64,000 bases of DNA from Sacculina carcini (GCA_916048095.2 OU696595.1:762795-826794), one strand, 5' to 3'. Positions 22,767-36,007 are shown, numbered from the stretch's first letter. Numbers and translations are program-made. The notes: generated by a model not told the origin, from the sequence alone.

Positions 22767-25737
22767 TTAAGTTTCGGAGGCGAGGATTGTGAATATCGCC
22801 CAGGCAGCGGTCAGTGAACAATTTCAGCAGGGGCTTGTGGTCAATGGCAATGATTAAATTTGGGCATCCAAGAACAAAATGTTTCGATTTGTCAAGAGCA
22901 TCGGCCACAGCCAATGCCTCACCTTCGATGGGTGCATAGCGAGATTCGGCTGATGACGTGAATCTGCTGCCGACTAGTGTGACAGTCCATCCGGTTTTGC
23001 AACAAAATGGTGCTGAAGACGCACACCTGCATTGGTTTTGCAATAACCAAAATCCAAGACCACTTTTGGACCAATCCGTTACAAGACAGGTGGGTTTTTC
23101 AGGGTCGAAAATTTCAACGCCTCTACTGATGCTGCTCAGGATGGCTATTTTGGATTGGTTGAATACCTTATCCAAGTTTTCGTCCCAATAAAACTTGGTG
23201 TTCGGCTTGAGGAGGTTCCTGAAAGGGAGCATTTGTTGAGATGACGCGAAGCAAAAGGAGACTTGATTGATCAGCCCAAACCAACTGCGGATATCGGTGA
23301 TATTTTTGGGTGTTGGAAACAGCCCGATAGCGTCGGTGTAGTTGGCGCTAGGAGTAACTGTGGTGGGCGAGATAGTAAAGCCTGCAAAATCAACTGTTTT
23401 CTCGGCGAACCGGAATTTCGACGGGTTGAGGACGATACCGTGATGTCCACATCTGTCAATCCAATCAACAGCATGATGGAAGGCTTCGTCAATAGAGTAA
23501 GACCATAGAAGTGAGTCGTCGACACATTTTGTGAACCGTGGGACGTTAGACACAATCTCATCGAACCGTTTACTGTAGCCATCGCCGGAAGAGACGTAGC
23601 CCTGGGGGGCCACACAATAGCGGTACCTACCCCACGGCGTTATGAAGGTGGTAAGATGGCGGTCATCTTCGTGTAACGGAATGCTGTGGTAACCATTCCA
23701 CGCATCAAACACCGTCTTATATGTGTGAGGGGGGACCGACCTGGCTTGGTGGAAAGGCGACTGTGTATGATGAGTCTCTCGAGTGGCGTGCTTGTTGAGA
23801 TTCTGAAAATCGACAGTTCGTCTGGGTTCACCCGATTTTTTAGGACAAACTACCATGCGATGACACCACGTTACTGGGGTTCCAGCCGGCACTGGTTCTA
23901 TGACACCAATGCGGACATCTCTATCCAGCCCTGCCTTCACAGGCGCCTGCCAATATACCGGTATCGGTATAGGCTTGTGATACGCGGTGGGGGTGGCTGA
24001 GGGATCCACCATTAACCGCATCGGAGGCCCAGACATAGATGGTAGTAGCTGGTGTTCGCATGTATTGAATGTACTGGCCTTGTAATGTTCGCGCAACCAG
24101 TTTTCGAGGGACTCCCGTTTGTCTTTAGTACCTGAGGATGGTACATTCATTGGCCTGGGTGGTGGTTTCTCCCGGCGAGGACACTCACAAGATTGATCGG
24201 TTTTGATGTCAGCGTGGATGTCTGTAGTTGCGGAAGACTCACCGATGGTCGGGAAGGAAGGAGAAACCAGGCCAAGAGTCATACATGCTTGCCGAGACAA
24301 AAACAGTTTATCAGTCGAGTCGGTGAAATAAACTAATTGTCGTGTTTCGACGAACTTGTTTGATGACTTTCCAGAGGTGCGAAGTGCTAGCGCTCCCAGT
24401 ATAGGTATGCTCTTATTGTTGGCAGCGACCATTTTCATGTTCACGCGATTGAGCTGAGATGTCGTGAACCCCAGCTTCCGCAGTAGCTTTGTGCTAGCCA
24501 GGCATGATTGGCATCCGGTATCCGCTGTTCCTTGATATTGGATAGTCGGTGTTGGTCGACTCATGGTTGGTGTCATTCCCAGTGTTCTTGAGTCTTCGGG
24601 GCAAGCCCGTACCGATACGGTCACTGTTGGTTGGGGATCGGAGGATCTTCTTTGCCATAGTCGATTATTTTCATCATATATATGATGATCAAGGATGCAG
24701 TTAATGCTCGGAATCACTGGATCGTCTATGATTGAACATAGGGCAGCGAATGTGTTATCAGAGCAATGCACATGTGAATGCGGCGCCTGATGGTTCGAGC
24801 TCTTACTCCGGCATACTTTTTCGAAGTGGTGTAGTTTCCCACATTTTTTGCACGTGTGATTGTATGCCGGGCAATGGGCGGCTCGAGCTTGGCGACTTCC
24901 TCCGTGTCCTTGGGTACCGCAATGACTGCATGTGATGTTCTGTCCTGTATGTGGTGTCTTTGTTGCAAGAAACTGCTGCTGACGGCGGTAGCTGCTGGTC
25001 GATGACGTTGATGTGACATTGCCGTGTATCTGACGGGCCGATCTTATCCCGCTCTCTTTCGCCTCAGCGCGCTGTAAGGTTTCTTCCAATGACAGTCGCT
25101 GATTGGATAGGCTGAGTATGTCGAGACGGATGTCTTCATCAGCCAACCCACGAATCAAACAGTCTCGTATCATGTCCGGACTGTAGTTGACAGTTTGTTC
25201 GCATGAGCATTGTACTGTGAAGTAGCAGATACTGGCCTGACCACGTAGACGAGCAGCGAACGCTCGGACCGGTTCTTCGTGATCTTGCTGCATTTGTTGA
25301 AGGTGGAGGCGAGCTACCATGGTATTCTCCTGGCGAACTGCTAGTGACTTGATGTTCTCCAGCACGACACGTTCAGTTTCGTCTGACAGACCTCCAAAAT
25401 AACGGGATATATCACGTCTCAAGTCCTCCTCACAGCACTCCAAAAGCTGGAATACAACATCGCGTCCTTCAAGTCGAGTGGCCAGTTTATAGTCTTTCCA
25501 TCGCTGAATGAAGTAGATCCATTCTTCCGCTGTTCCGCCATGTGCAATAACAGGACGTTTCACCTTCTCAGCTTGTTGTGACACGGATGTCGTGGGCAAG
25601 GACTGAGGAGGGTGAGCAGAACGTTCGTGCATCTCCAGTAGACGGAGCAATATTGACTCAGGTGTGGTCACTGGCCATGATTGACTGCAGCCTTCTACTG
25701 GACAGTTTATGGCTTCGACGGACTGTGATGTTGACAT
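22672..25737 (-). CDS. gag-pol: Gag-protease-reverse transcriptase-RNase H, copy 2
   Basis: The frame is 1,021 codons with the same domain order and catalytic residues as copy 1 (DTG 406-408, Asp678, CVDD 738-741, RNase H Asp888 and Asp966). A few residues differ: Phe for Leu at 423, His for Leu at 755, Leu for Ser at 961 and Cys for Tyr at 978. The 3' end leaves the family frame at the same A7 run (22,757-22,763) and terminates early. The reading stays open over the whole length despite these changes. Confidence 0.93.
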   Translation of the reverse strand: MSTSQSVEAINCPVEGCSQSWPVTTPESILLRLLEMHERSAHPPQSLPTTSVSQQAEKVKRPVIAHGGTAEEWIYFIQRWKDYKLATRLEGRDVVFQLLECCEEDLRRDISRYFGGLSDETERVVLENIKSLAVRQENTMVARLHLQQMQQDHEEPVRAFAARLRGQASICYFTVQCSCEQTVNYSPDMIRDCLIRGLADEDIRLDILSLSNQRLSLEETLQRAEAKESGIRSARQIHGNVTSTSSTSSYRRQQQFLATKTPHTGQNITCSHCGTQGHGGSRQARAAHCPAYNHTCKKCGKLHHFEKVCRSKSSNHQAPHSHVHCSDNTFAALCSIIDDPVIPSINCILDHHIYDENNRLWQRRSSDPQPTVTVSVRACPEDSRTLGMTPTMSRPTPTIQYQGTADTGCQSCLASTKLLRKLGFTTSQLNRVNMKMVAANNKSIPILGALALRTSGKSSNKFVETRQLVYFTDSTDKLFLSRQACMTLGLVSPSFPTIGESSATTDIHADIKTDQSCECPRREKPPPRPMNVPSSGTKDKRESLENWLREHYKASTFNTCEHQLLPSMSGPPMRLMVDPSATPTAYHKPIPIPVYWQAPVKAGLDRDVRIGVIEPVPAGTPVTWCHRMVVCPKKSGEPRRTVDFQNLNKHATRETHHTQSPFHQARSVPPHTYKTVFDAWNGYHSIPLHEDDRHLTTFITPWGRYRYCVAPQGYVSSGDGYSKRFDEIVSNVPRFTKCVDDSLLWSYSIDEAFHHAVDWIDRCGHHGIVLNPSKFRFAEKTVDFAGFTISPTTVTPSANYTDAIGLFPTPKNITDIRSWFGLINQVSFCFASSQQMLPFRNLLKPNTKFYWDENLDKVFNQSKIAILSSISRGVEIFDPEKPTCLVTDWSKSGLGFWLLQNQCRCASSAPFCCKTGWTVTLVGSRFTSSAESRYAPIEGEALAVADALDKSKHFVLGCPNLIIAIDHKPLLKLFTDRCLGDIHNPRLRNLKEKNSPLQIQNHSHPRFLSKSGRRHFTPPSE

Positions 25738-25767
25738 TTCCGATTGAAAGTAGTTATATTCTTATCA

Positions 25768-26081
25768 TAAATAAGTATCAACCATTTGCAGATGTATTTG
25801 TGAACATCAACAATGATAACAATATCTGAAAATATAGACAAACATTGGTAAGTACAAGACGCTTGAAAAGCGATAACTAATTCTTGGATTTGAATGTAAA
25901 TTGAACAAACCAGTGAAAATGTAATTGATAATGCTATAGTGATCCGATGACAATATCAATTACATGCAAATTAAATCCGGTGAAATACATACATAAACAG
26001 ATCAACTCGCTAGTTGAGCAGAAAACCAAATATGCATCAGACGCGTCACGTTCGCCTAATGAGTAAGTTTATACTTCACTA
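25768..26081 (-). repeat. 5' LTR of copy 2
   Basis: The LTR is 314 bp, one difference from its partner, and is followed in element orientation by the same 30-base leader and the Gag ATG. Confidence 0.9.
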
Positions 26082-26086
26082 GGAAT

Positions 26087-27439
26087 GAATCCATATACAA
26101 AACTCACGGGCTTGATTTCAAGATCCAGACTCACTAATGTAAATGTGACTTAAATGGTGTATAATTATATCACATTATGCAACAAATGTGAATTTAGCTG
26201 CCGTACAGTTTGGTTCCGATACTATATTGGCGGGTTGAGAGATAAGTATTTGTGGGCCGCGTGTTTGGGACCCCTGGGGTAGATAATCTCAGTCTTCTGA
26301 TTACAAATTATGATCGCATCAGTATATTTTGTGATCACAAACTAATAAGTTAAATCACCTCAGACTAGGCTGAGTGCGGTCAAGATTGGATGGTTGGGTT
26401 GGTTTGGGTAGGTTTGACTCAGGTTATATTGGGTTTTAATGATAGCGGAAAATATATAAATTTTAGCAATAAATATTATAGCGGTAAAAGTAAAATGATA
26501 TTGATAGCAAATGATAGAGAGCAAATGATATTGGGGAATGATGTTAAGTAATAAATATAGTTTGTAAACATTCTGATGAAAAGATTTCATCATCTTTCAT
26601 TGTTTGTTTCGTGTTTGTGTTCTGAATTATACCACACGACGGGCAGATTTATATTTCAGGCCTGTTGAGGGATAATATTTGTCCAAATAAGAACAAAAAT
26701 ATTCACATTTAGACTTTTCTATTGGTTAAGATATTTATAGGTTACATTTTTTGGTTTTCAATTCGTATTCAATATATTTTATGGATTTGATATGAATTTT
26801 ATTGTATGAATTGTTCCGCACGACGAGCGGGTTTAAAAAACGTTTTTTTAGTTCATTTTTTCAAATAGTTCATTTAACAAAAGTTAATTTTTTTTAAAAT
26901 AAAAATGCTCCGCGGTCAGCAACTATAGACAATAGAACGTTCAATTTCCCCTGTATAATTAATCCATACACAAAACCAATGGATTTGACTTCAAATATGA
27001 ATTTTATTGTATGAATTGTTCCGCACGAGGGGCGGGTTTAAAAAAAGTCTTTCCATTTTTTAGTTCATTTTTTCAAATGGTTCATTTAAAAAAGGTATTT
27101 TTTTAATAAAAATGCTCCGCGGGCAGCAATTATAGACAATAGAACGTTCAATTTACCCTGTAGAATTAATACATACACAAAACCAATGGATTTGACTTCA
27201 AGATCCAGAACGGATGGTGTTCGAGTTCTGAATTATTCCGCACGTCGGCCGGGTTTAAATATGAGGCGGGCTGAGTGAAAATATTTTGTCAAAATAAAAT
27301 TAAAAATAATGAAATTTAGACTTTTTAATTGATTAAGGTTTTTATGAGTTTGCCTTATTTATTTTTAATTTGCAATATTTTTATGAATTCTTCCGCACAA
27401 CGGGCGGGTTTTAATGCTAGTATATATATAAAAGAGATC

Positions 27440-27492
<53 letters not shown>

Positions 27493-29257
27493 TGTGTGTC
27501 TGTTCAACCCTCCTTGGTCCATTTTCTATCAGCTATTATTTGGCCACCACTTGACCTACCTGCTAAAAATTTATACCATCACGTTGAAAATTTCGTTGTC
27601 TACTCTTTGGATTAAATTTTAAATTTCAAAAACGAAATAAAAAAAGTTATAGCGGTGAAAAGACAAAATGAACCCTGAAAAATGCGAAAATTTTGGTCAA
27701 TTTTCTGAAGACTACTCTTCCTAAACCAACAATGGTACAACTATACAAAGTATACCACTGTGTAGAAAATTTTCTGTTCTACTCAAGGAATTTTAATTTA
27801 TACCCAAAAATTGAATATAAAGCATGTAAAATGGAAAAAATTCAATCTACATTCAAAATTATATTTAAACTCCACGCGTCCGATTTTCTACACTTTTTTC
27901 TCTATTTCTCAAAAACTTATTATTACACATCTAAATAAATAATACCATCATGCTGTAAATTTTGTTTGCTACAACACAGTATAATTTGTCATTTTCCAAA
28001 GTGTATTAAAAAAAAGTTACGGCGGTGTGAAGTGTAAATGACAAAGTCAAAAAGGCAAAATTAGCACACAAAAATGTGAATATTTTGGTCAATATTCCGC
28101 TATCCATTCCTCATAAATCAGCAATGGTACAGATATAAAAATTATACTATTGTGTAAATAATTTTGTGTTCTACAAGAAAAGTTATAATTTATGCCCACA
28201 AATGTTACAAAAAACCTGTAAAATTGGCAAAGTTCTCAAATTCGTCCAAAATTACACTTGAACACCGGGTGACTAAAATTAATTCATTTTTCTACCTATT
28301 TCTCTGGAAATATTTGTCACACATTACAATAAATTATACCATCGTGCTATAAATTTTGTTTTCTACAATACGTATAATTTGTAATTTTCCAAAGTGCATC
28401 TGAAGGAAGTTTCGTCGGTGTAAATTCAAAAGGACATATTGCCAATTTGACAGCTATTATGCGCACTTGCGATTACACAGGAATATACTATTGTGTAGAT
28501 AACTTTGTGTTCTACAAGAAAAGTGATAATTTATACCCACAGATGATACAAAAACGTGTAAAATTGGCAAAATTCACAAATACATCCAAAATTACACTTG
28601 AACACCGGGCGACTAAAAATAATACATTTTTCTACTTTTTCTCAGTAAGTATTTGTTACACATACAAATAAATTATACCATCGTGCTAGAAATCTTGTTT
28701 TCTACAATACGGTATAATTTGTAATTTTCCAAAGTGTATCTGAAGGAAGTTATGGCGGTGTAAAGTTAAAATGTCATGTTGCCAATTTGACAGCTATTAT
28801 GCGCACTTGCGATTACACATGAATATACACTGATTTAATTTCACTGAAGTCCAATCACAATCTACGCACTTGCGATTACACAGGAATATACTAATGTGTA
28901 GAAAATTTTGTGTTCTACAAGATAAGCTATAATTTATACCCACAAATGATACAAAAACGTGTAAAATTGGCAAAGTTCTCAAATACATCCAAAATTACAC
29001 TTGAACACCGTGCGACTAAAATTAATTCATTTTTCTACTATTTCTCAGTAACTATTAGTTAAACATAAAAATAAATTATACCATCGTGCTAGAAATCTTG
29101 TTTTCTACAATACGATATAATTTGTAATTTTCCAAAGTGTATCTGAAGGGAGTTACGGCGGTGTAAAGTCAAAAGGACATATTGCCAATATGACAGCTAT
29201 TATGCGCACTTGCGATTACACAGGAATATACTACTGTGTAGATAATTTGTGTGTAGT
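26087..29257 (+). repeat. Host repeat right of element copy 2
   Basis: No gene is seen. This is the counterpart of 17,355-20,532, with a slightly shorter TG tract (27,442-27,491) and a handful of substitutions. Confidence 0.85.
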
Positions 29258-29278
29258 GTAGACAGACTATTTCTCAGG

Positions 29279-29334
<56 letters not shown>

Positions 29335-29341
29335 GAGATCT

Positions 29342-29374
<33 letters not shown>

Positions 29375-29513
29375 GTGTCCCACTCTCCTTGGTCCATTTT
29401 CTATCTGCTACTTCTCGGCCACCATTTGGCGTATCTGCTAACAATTTAAACCATCACGTTGGAAATTTTCATTCATTCATTCATTTCAAACATTCAATTT
29501 TACCGTGTGGAAT

Positions 29514-29827
29514 TAAATAAGTATCAACCATTTGCAGATGTATTTGTGAACATCAACAATGATAACAATATCTGAAAATATAGACAAACATTGGTAAGTA
29601 CAAGACGCTTGAAAAGCGATAACTAATTCTTGGATTTGAATGTAAATTGAACAAACCAGTGGAAATGTAATTGATAATGCTATAGTGATCCGATGACAAT
29701 ATCAATTACATGCAAATTAAATCCGGTGAAATACATACATAAACAGATCAACTCGCTAGTTGAGCAGAAAACCAAATATGCATCAGACGCGTCACGTTCG
29801 CCTAATGAGTAAGTTTATACTTCACTA
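29514..29827 (-). repeat. 3' LTR of copy 3
   Basis: The LTR is 314 bp, with GTGGAAATG as in the 3' LTRs of the other copies. Confidence 0.9.
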
Positions 29828-29870
29828 CGCCCCCCAAGTCGACAATGTCTGGAGACTGATAAATGTTAAC

Positions 29871-31499
29871 TTAGAGCACGTAATCACCATCGCGTATCCA
29901 GGCAGGTGGACGACGTTGTCTGGTAGGTCGTGATACACGACTCTCAGGTGGTGATGAACCGCTCGGTGGCGACTCCGACGTAGCTGGAAGGTATGGCACG
30001 GCTAGGTTCGGCGTATCAGACTCTTTGGTAGTCGGCGATTTTGGGATAGCCCGCTCATTTCGTGGGCCATGAAGTTCGGCTGGTTTGATAGGTGAAAGCG
30101 GCTTCGTGATGAGAGGTGGCTGCTGCGGCGATGCGATGAATGGTGGCAGGTACGGTAATTGTGTCAACTGTGCACGCTGAATAAAGGGAATATATTTCCT
30201 CAAGAAGCGCCGATTTCGAAGGGTGACACGTCCAGAGCCATCAACGCGAATTACATACTGATCGAACTGTCGAACCTCTACAACGATACCGGTATTGTTC
30301 CATTTGTTTGGATGGGGACCAGTCTGGTTCTGGATTCGAACACAATCACCGATTACCAGTGGCGGGAGGTGCCGAGTGTGTTCAGAAAGACGGTCAGCGG
30401 TCACCATGTGTCTATTTCTCAATCCTTCCTCTCTAGCTACAAGAGTCGATCGCCACGTTGGGTGGGGTTCATACTTCCCTGGATGGATAGGTATGAAATC
30501 TCGGATCGGCCGACCAAAGATGCACATCGCAGGTGAAAGACGGGTAGCTGGGTCGGGTGTGTTCCGGTATTGTATCATTGCACGCTGGAAACGATCACTG
30601 TCTAGACGCCCGTGATTGTCCGTGTTCTCGGTGAGTAGACGTTTGACTGTCTTCACACCAACTTCCGCACGACAGTTGCTATGGGGGTTCCCTACGGATG
30701 AAATACGATGGGATACTCCCAAGCTGCTGAGAAACATATTTGTGAGACCGGAGGTGAACTCGGGGCCACCGTCAGATGTCAATTCGTCGCTTATACCATA
30801 CGTGACAAAGGTGCGTCGTAGTGCTGATACCAGTCCCTCAGCTCCATCGCGAGCTCTTTCGACAATCGGCCAATTACTGTAACGATCCACTATAACTAAA
30901 TAATTTTGTCCGCGATAAGTGAAAAAATCACTCACGATTTGTTGGAAGGGGTAGCAGGGTTGAGGAGGTGGTGTAGGCGGTGCTGACGGTTGAGACGGTG
31001 ACATGCGATTACATGCACTACATCGATTACGTGTCTGAGCGATCTCGGACGTCATTCCTGGCCAGAAAACGGATGATTCGGCACGTGAACACATCTGTGT
31101 GATGCCTTGATGAGCTGAATGTAGAGACTCTAGTATACGTCCTCGTAGATGCTGTGGGATGATTACTCGGTCATTGTACAATAGAACACCGTCAAAGCTA
31201 GTCAAGTTGTGCCTGAATCGATAAAAAGATTGATTTTTTTGTGGCATATGATCACTAGATGAGGGGAAACCGTTGTCGATGTAGCTGAGTAGCTTAATCA
31301 TGTCAGCATCGCTAGCTGTGGCCAAGCGAACCTCTTCCCAAGTCACAGATTGGAGCATCTCGTTTGATGACGCAATGTCATCGGGTAGGTGTAGCGGCTC
31401 TGGTTCATTCACTGGGTGGCGTGAAATGGCGTCGGCCGCTTTTTGACAAGAACCGGGGATGTGAATGATTTTGAATTTGTAACGGAGAGTTTTTTTCTT
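29871..31499 (-). CDS. pol: Integrase with distal RNase H end, copy 3
   Basis: The domain structure is as in copy 1: zinc-binding His/Cys residues, D,D-35-E triad, C-terminal beta domain, proline-rich tail. Three residues differ from copies 1 and 2 (Gln for Arg in NQSFYRF, Ser for Thr in DSDRF, Ile for Leu in RAMIQ); none touches the catalytic triad. The frame lies downstream of two frame displacements relative to Gag, so a full Gag-Pol product is not expected. Confidence 0.88.
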   Translation of the reverse strand, partial: KKKTLRYKFKIIHIPGSCQKAADAISRHPVNEPEPLHLPDDIASSNEMLQSVTWEEVRLATASDADMIKLLSYIDNGFPSSSDHMPQKNQSFYRFRHNLTSFDGVLLYNDRVIIPQHLRGRILESLHSAHQGITQMCSRAESSVFWPGMTSEIAQTRNRCSACNRMSPSQPSAPPTPPPQPCYPFQQIVSDFFTYRGQNYLVIVDRYSNWPIVERARDGAEGLVSALRRTFVTYGISDELTSDGGPEFTSGLTNMFLSSLGVSHRISSVGNPHSNCRAEVGVKTVKRLLTENTDNHGRLDSDRFQRAMIQYRNTPDPATRLSPAMCIFGRPIRDFIPIHPGKYEPHPTWRSTLVAREEGLRNRHMVTADRLSEHTRHLPPLVIGDCVRIQNQTGPHPNKWNNTGIVVEVRQFDQYVIRVDGSGRVTLRNRRFLRKYIPFIQRAQLTQLPYLPPFIASPQQPPLITKPLSPIKPAELHGPRNERAIPKSPTTKESDTPNLAVPYLPATSESPPSGSSPPESRVSRPTRQRRPPAWIRDGDYVL

Positions 31500-34471
31500 T
31501 TAAGTTTCGGAGGCGAGGATTGTGAATATCGCCCAGGCAGCGGTCAGTGAACAATTTCAGCAGGGGCTTGTGGTCAATGGCAATGATTGAATTTGGGCAT
31601 CCAAGAACAAAATGTTTCGATTTGTCAAGAGCATCGGCCACAGCCAATGCCTCACCTTCGATGGGTGCATAGCGAGATTCGGCTGATGACGTGAATCTGC
31701 TGCCGACTAGTGTGACAGTCCATCCGGTTTTGCAACAAAATGGTGCTGAAGACGCACACCTGCATTGGTTTTGCAATAACCAAAATCCAAGACCACTTTT
31801 GGACCAATCCGTTACAAGACAGGTGGGTTTTTTCAGGGTCGAAAATTTCAACGCCTCTACTGATGCTGCTCAGGATGGCTATTTTGGATTGGTTGAATAC
31901 CTTATCCAAGTTTTCGTCCCAATAAAACTTGGTGTTCGGCTTGAGGAGGTTCCTGAAAGGGAGCATTTGTTGAGATGACGCGAAACAAAAGGAGACTTGA
32001 TTGATCAGCCCAAACCAACTGCGGATATCGGTGATATTTTTGGGTGTTGGAAACAGCCCGATAGCGTCGGTGTAGTTGGCGCTAGGAGTAACTGTGGTGG
32101 GCGAGATAGTAAAGCCTGCAAAATCAACTGTTTTCTCGGCGAACCGGAATTTCGACGGGTTGAGGACGATACCGTGATGTCCACATCTGTCAATCCAATC
32201 AACAGCATGATGGAAGGCTTCGTCAATAGAGTAAGACCATAGAAGTGAGTCGTCGACACATTTTGTGAACCGTGGGACGTTAGACACAATCTCATCGAAC
32301 CGTTTACTGTAGCCATCGCCGGAAGAGACGTAGCCCTGGGGGGCCACACAATAGCGGTACCTACCCCACGGCGTTATGAAGGTGGTAAGATGGCGGTCAT
32401 CTTCGTGTAACGGAATGCTGTGGTAACCATTCCACGCATCAAACACCGTCTTATATGTGTGAGGGGGGACCGACCTGGCTTGGTGGAAAGGCGACTGTGT
32501 ATGATGAGTCTCTCGAGTGGCGTGCTTGTTGAGATTCTGAAAATCGACAGTTCGTCTGGGTTCACCCGATTTTTTAGGACAAACTACCATGCGATGACAC
32601 CACGTTACTGGGGTTCCAGCCGGCACTGGTTCTATGACACCAATGCGGACATCTCTATCCAGCCCTGCCTTCACAGGCGCCTGCCAATATACCGGTATCG
32701 GTATAGGCTTGTGATACGCGGTGGGGGTGGCTGAGGGATCCACCATTAACCGCATCGGAGGCCCAGACATAGATGGTAGTAGCTGGTGTTCGCATGTATT
32801 GAATGTACTGGCCTTGTAATGTTCGCGCAACCAGTTTTCGAGGGACTCCCGTTTGTCTTTAGTACCTGAGGATGGTACATTCATTGGCCTGGGTGGTGGT
32901 TTCTCCCGGCGAGGACACTCACAAGATTGATCGGTTTTGATGTCAGCGTGGATGTCTGTAGTTGCGGAAGACTCACCGATGGTCGGGAAGGAAGGAGAAA
33001 CCAGGCCAAGAGTCATACATGCTTGCCGAGACAAAAACAGTTTATCAGTCGAGTCGGTGAAATAAACTAATTGTCGTGTTTCGACGAACTTGTTTGATGA
33101 CTTTCCAGAGGTGCGAAGTGCTAGCGCTCCCAGTATAGGTATGCTCTTATTGTTGGCAGCGACCATTTTCATGTTCACGCGATTGAGCTGAGATGTCGTG
33201 AGCCCCAGCTTCCGCAGTAGCTTTGTGCTAGCCAGGCATGATTGGCATCCGGTATCCGCTGTTCCTTGATATTGGATAGTCGGTGTTGGTCGACTCATGG
33301 TTGGTGTCATTCCCAGTGTTCTTGAGTCTTCGGGGCAAGCCCGTACCGATACGGTCACTGTTGGTTGGGGATCGGAGGATCTTCTTTGCCATAGTCGATT
33401 ATTTTCATCATATATATGATGATCAAGGATGCAGTTAATGCTCGGAATCACTGGATCGTCTATGATTGAACATAGGGCAGCGAATGTGTTATCAGAGCAA
33501 TGCACATGTGAATGCGGCGCCTGATGGTTCGAGCTCTTACTCCGGCATACTTTTTCGAAGTGGTGTAGTTTCCCACATTTTTTGCACGTGTGATTGTATG
33601 CCGGGCAATGGGCGGCTCGAGCTTGGCGACTTCCTCCGTGTCCTTGGGTACCGCAATGACTGCATGTGATGTTCTGTCCTGTATGTGGTGTCTTTGTTGC
33701 AAGAAACTGCTGCTGACGGCGGTAGCTGCTGGTCGATGACGTTGATGTGACATTGCCGTGTATCTGACGGGCCGATCTTATCCCGCTCTCTTTCGCCTCA
33801 GCGCGCTGTAAGGTTTCTTCCAATGACAGTCGCTGATTGGATAGGCTGAGTATGTCGAGACGGATGTCTTCATCAGCCAACCCACGAATCAAACAGTCTC
33901 GTATCATGTCCGGACTGTAGTTGACAGTTTGTTCGCATGAGCATTGTACTGTGAAGTAGCAGATACTGGCCTGACCACGTAGACGAGCAGCGAACGCACG
34001 GACCGGTTCTTCGTGATCTTGCTGCATTTGTTGAAGGTGGAGGCGAGCTACCATGGTATTCTCCTGGCGAACTGCTAGTGACTTGATGTTCTCCAGCACG
34101 ACACGTTCAGTTTCGTCTGACAGACCTCCAAAATAACGGGATATATCACGTCTCAAGTCCTCCTCACAGCACTCCAAAAGCTGGAATACAACATCGCGTC
34201 CTTCAAGTCGAGTGGCCAGTTTATAGTCTTTCCATCGCTGAATGAAGTAGATCCATTCTTCCGCTGTTCCGCCATGTGCAATAACAGGACGTTTCACCTT
34301 CTCAGCTTGTTGTGACACGGATGTCGTGGGCAAGGACTGAGGAGGGTGAGCAGAATGTTCGTGCATCTCCAGTAGACGGAGCAATATTGACTCAGGTGTG
34401 GTCACTGGCCATGATTGACTGCAGCCTTCTACTGGACAGTTTATGGCTTCGACGGACTGTGATGTTGACAT
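31405..34471 (-). pseudogene. gag-pol: Gag-protease-RT-RNase H, copy 3, frameshifted
   Basis: Gag, protease and reverse transcriptase are intact from the ATG at 34,471, with the catalytic residues of copy 1. A six-T run at 31,828-31,833, against five T in copies 1 and 2, shifts the frame just after FDPEK in RNase H. The upstream frame then runs on through unrelated residues to 31,652, while the correct RNase H frame resumes from about 31,830 and ends at 31,405. RNase H is thus interrupted here and again at the shared A7 run. The Gag C2H2-like finger has His in place of Arg in EHSAH, with the zinc ligands unchanged. Confidence 0.9.
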
Positions 34472-34501
34472 TTCCGATTGAAAGTAGTTATATTCTTATC
34501 A

Positions 34502-34815
34502 TAAATAAGTATCAACCATTTGCAGATGTATTTGTGAACATCAACAATGATAACAATATCTGAAAATATAGACAAACATTGGTAAGTACAAGACGCTTGA
34601 AAAGCGATAACTAATTCTTGGATTTGAATGTAAATTGAACAAACCAGTGAAAATGTAATTGATAATGCTATAGTGATCCGATGACAATATCAATTACATG
34701 CAAATTAAATCCGGTGAAATACATACATAAACAGATCAACTCGCTAGTTGAGCAGAAAACCAAATATGCATCAGACGCGTCACGTTCGCCTAATGAGTAA
34801 GTTTATACTTCACTA
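34502..34815 (-). repeat. 5' LTR of copy 3
   Basis: The LTR is 314 bp, with GTGAAAATG as in the 5' LTRs of the other copies, and is followed by the 30-base leader and the Gag ATG. Confidence 0.9.
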
Positions 34816-34820
34816 GGAAT

Positions 34821-36007
34821 GAATCCATATACAAAACTCACGGGCTTGATTTCAAGATCCAGACTCACTAATGTAAATGTGACTTAAATGGTGTATAATT
34901 ATATCACATTAAGCAACAAATGTGAATTTAGCTGCCGTACAGTTTGGTTCCGATACTATATTGGCGGGTTGAGAGATAAGTATTTGTGGGCCGCGTGTTT
35001 GGCACCCCTGGGGTAGATAATCTCAGTCTTCTGATTACAAATTATGATCGCATCAGTATATTTTGTGATCACAAACTATTAAGTTAAATCACCTCAGACT
35101 AGGCTGAGTGCGGTCAAGATTGGATGGTTGGGTTGGTTTGGGTAGGTTTGACTCAGGTTATATTGGGTTTTAATGATAGCGGAAAATATATAAATTTTAG
35201 CAATAAATATTATAGCGGTAAAAGTAAAATGATATTGATAGCAAATGATAGAGAGCAAATGATATTGGGGAATGATGTTAAGTAATAAATATAGTTTGTA
35301 AACATTCTGATGAAAAGATTTCATCATCTTTCATTGTTTGTTTCGTGTTTGTGTTCTGAATTATACCACACGACGGGCAGATTTATATTTCAGGCCTGTT
35401 GAGGGATAATATTTGTCCAAATAAGAACAAAAATATTCACATTTAGACTTTTCTATTGGTTAAGATATTTATAGGTTACATTTTTTGGTTTTCAATTCGT
35501 ATTCAATATATTTTATGGATTTGATATGAATTTTATTGTATGAATTGTTCCGCACGACGAGCGGGTTTAAAAAACGTTTTTTTAGTTCATTTTTTCAAAT
35601 AGTTCATTTAACAAAAGTTAATTTTTTTTAAAATAAAAATGCTCCGCGGTCAGCAACTATAGACAATAGAACGTTCAATTTCCCCTGTATAATTAATCCA
35701 TACACAAAACCAATGGATTTGACTTCAAATATGAATTTTATTGTATGAATTGTTCCGCACGAGGGGCGGGTTTAAAAAAAGTCTTTCCATTTTTTAGTTC
35801 ATTTTTTCAAATGGTTCATTTAAAAAAGGTATTTTTTTAATAAAAATGCTCCGCGGGCAGCAATTATAGACAATAGAACGTTCAATTTACCCTGTAGAAT
35901 TAATACATACACAAAACCAATGGATTTGACTTCAAGATCCAGAACGGATCGTGTTCGAGTGCTGAATTATTCAGCACGACGGGCGGGTTTAAAAATGACT
36001 CAGGCGG
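34821..36007 (+). repeat. Host repeat right of element copy 3
   Basis: No gene is seen. The stretch follows the same course as 17,355-18,490 with CG tags, then carries a variant tag module (AATTATTCAGCACGACGGGC, near 35,966) before the junction with the Penelope-like remnant. Confidence 0.85.

Larger units (their letters stand above)
20781..26081 (-). mobile_element. Ty3/gypsy-type LTR retrotransposon, copy 2
   Basis: The element is 5,301 bp, and GGAAT flanks it at 20,776-20,780 and 26,082-26,086. LTRs lie at 20,781-21,094 and 25,768-26,081. They differ at one site (GTGGAAATG against GTGAAAATG), the same difference seen in copies 1 and 3. Flanks, insertion site and the pol frame displacement (T7 at 22,757-22,763) are identical to copy 1. 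This copy therefore arose by duplication of the locus and is not a new insertion. Confidence 0.95.
20533..29257 (-). repeat. ~8.73-kb tandem unit 2 carrying a Ty3-like element
   Basis: This is the second unit of the tandem array, 8,725 bases long, and starts at the same GTAGACAGAC boundary as unit 1. The junctions with unit 1 and unit 3 share the same short unmatched stretch after GATAATTT, so both arose from one original breakpoint. Confidence 0.9.
29514..34815 (-). mobile_element. Ty3/gypsy-type LTR retrotransposon, copy 3 (extra frameshift)
   Basis: The element is 5,302 bp, with GGAAT at 29,509-29,513 and 34,816-34,820. LTRs lie at 29,514-29,827 and 34,502-34,815. The shared LTR-LTR difference and the shared A7 displacement (31,490-31,496) are present. 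The single extra base of this copy is a T in the run at 31,828-31,833, which breaks RNase H a second time. The flanks match copies 1 and 2. Confidence 0.95.
29258..35949 (-). repeat. Tandem unit 3, truncated at its right side
   Basis: The unit starts at the same boundary as units 1 and 2 and follows them closely through the element and into the right flank. At about 35,950 (after CAGAACGGAT) it switches to a different variant of the host repeat, reading CGTGTTCGAG and AATGACTCAGG, and then meets Penelope-like sequence at about 36,008. The TG tract and monomers present in units 1 and 2 are missing. Confidence 0.85.
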
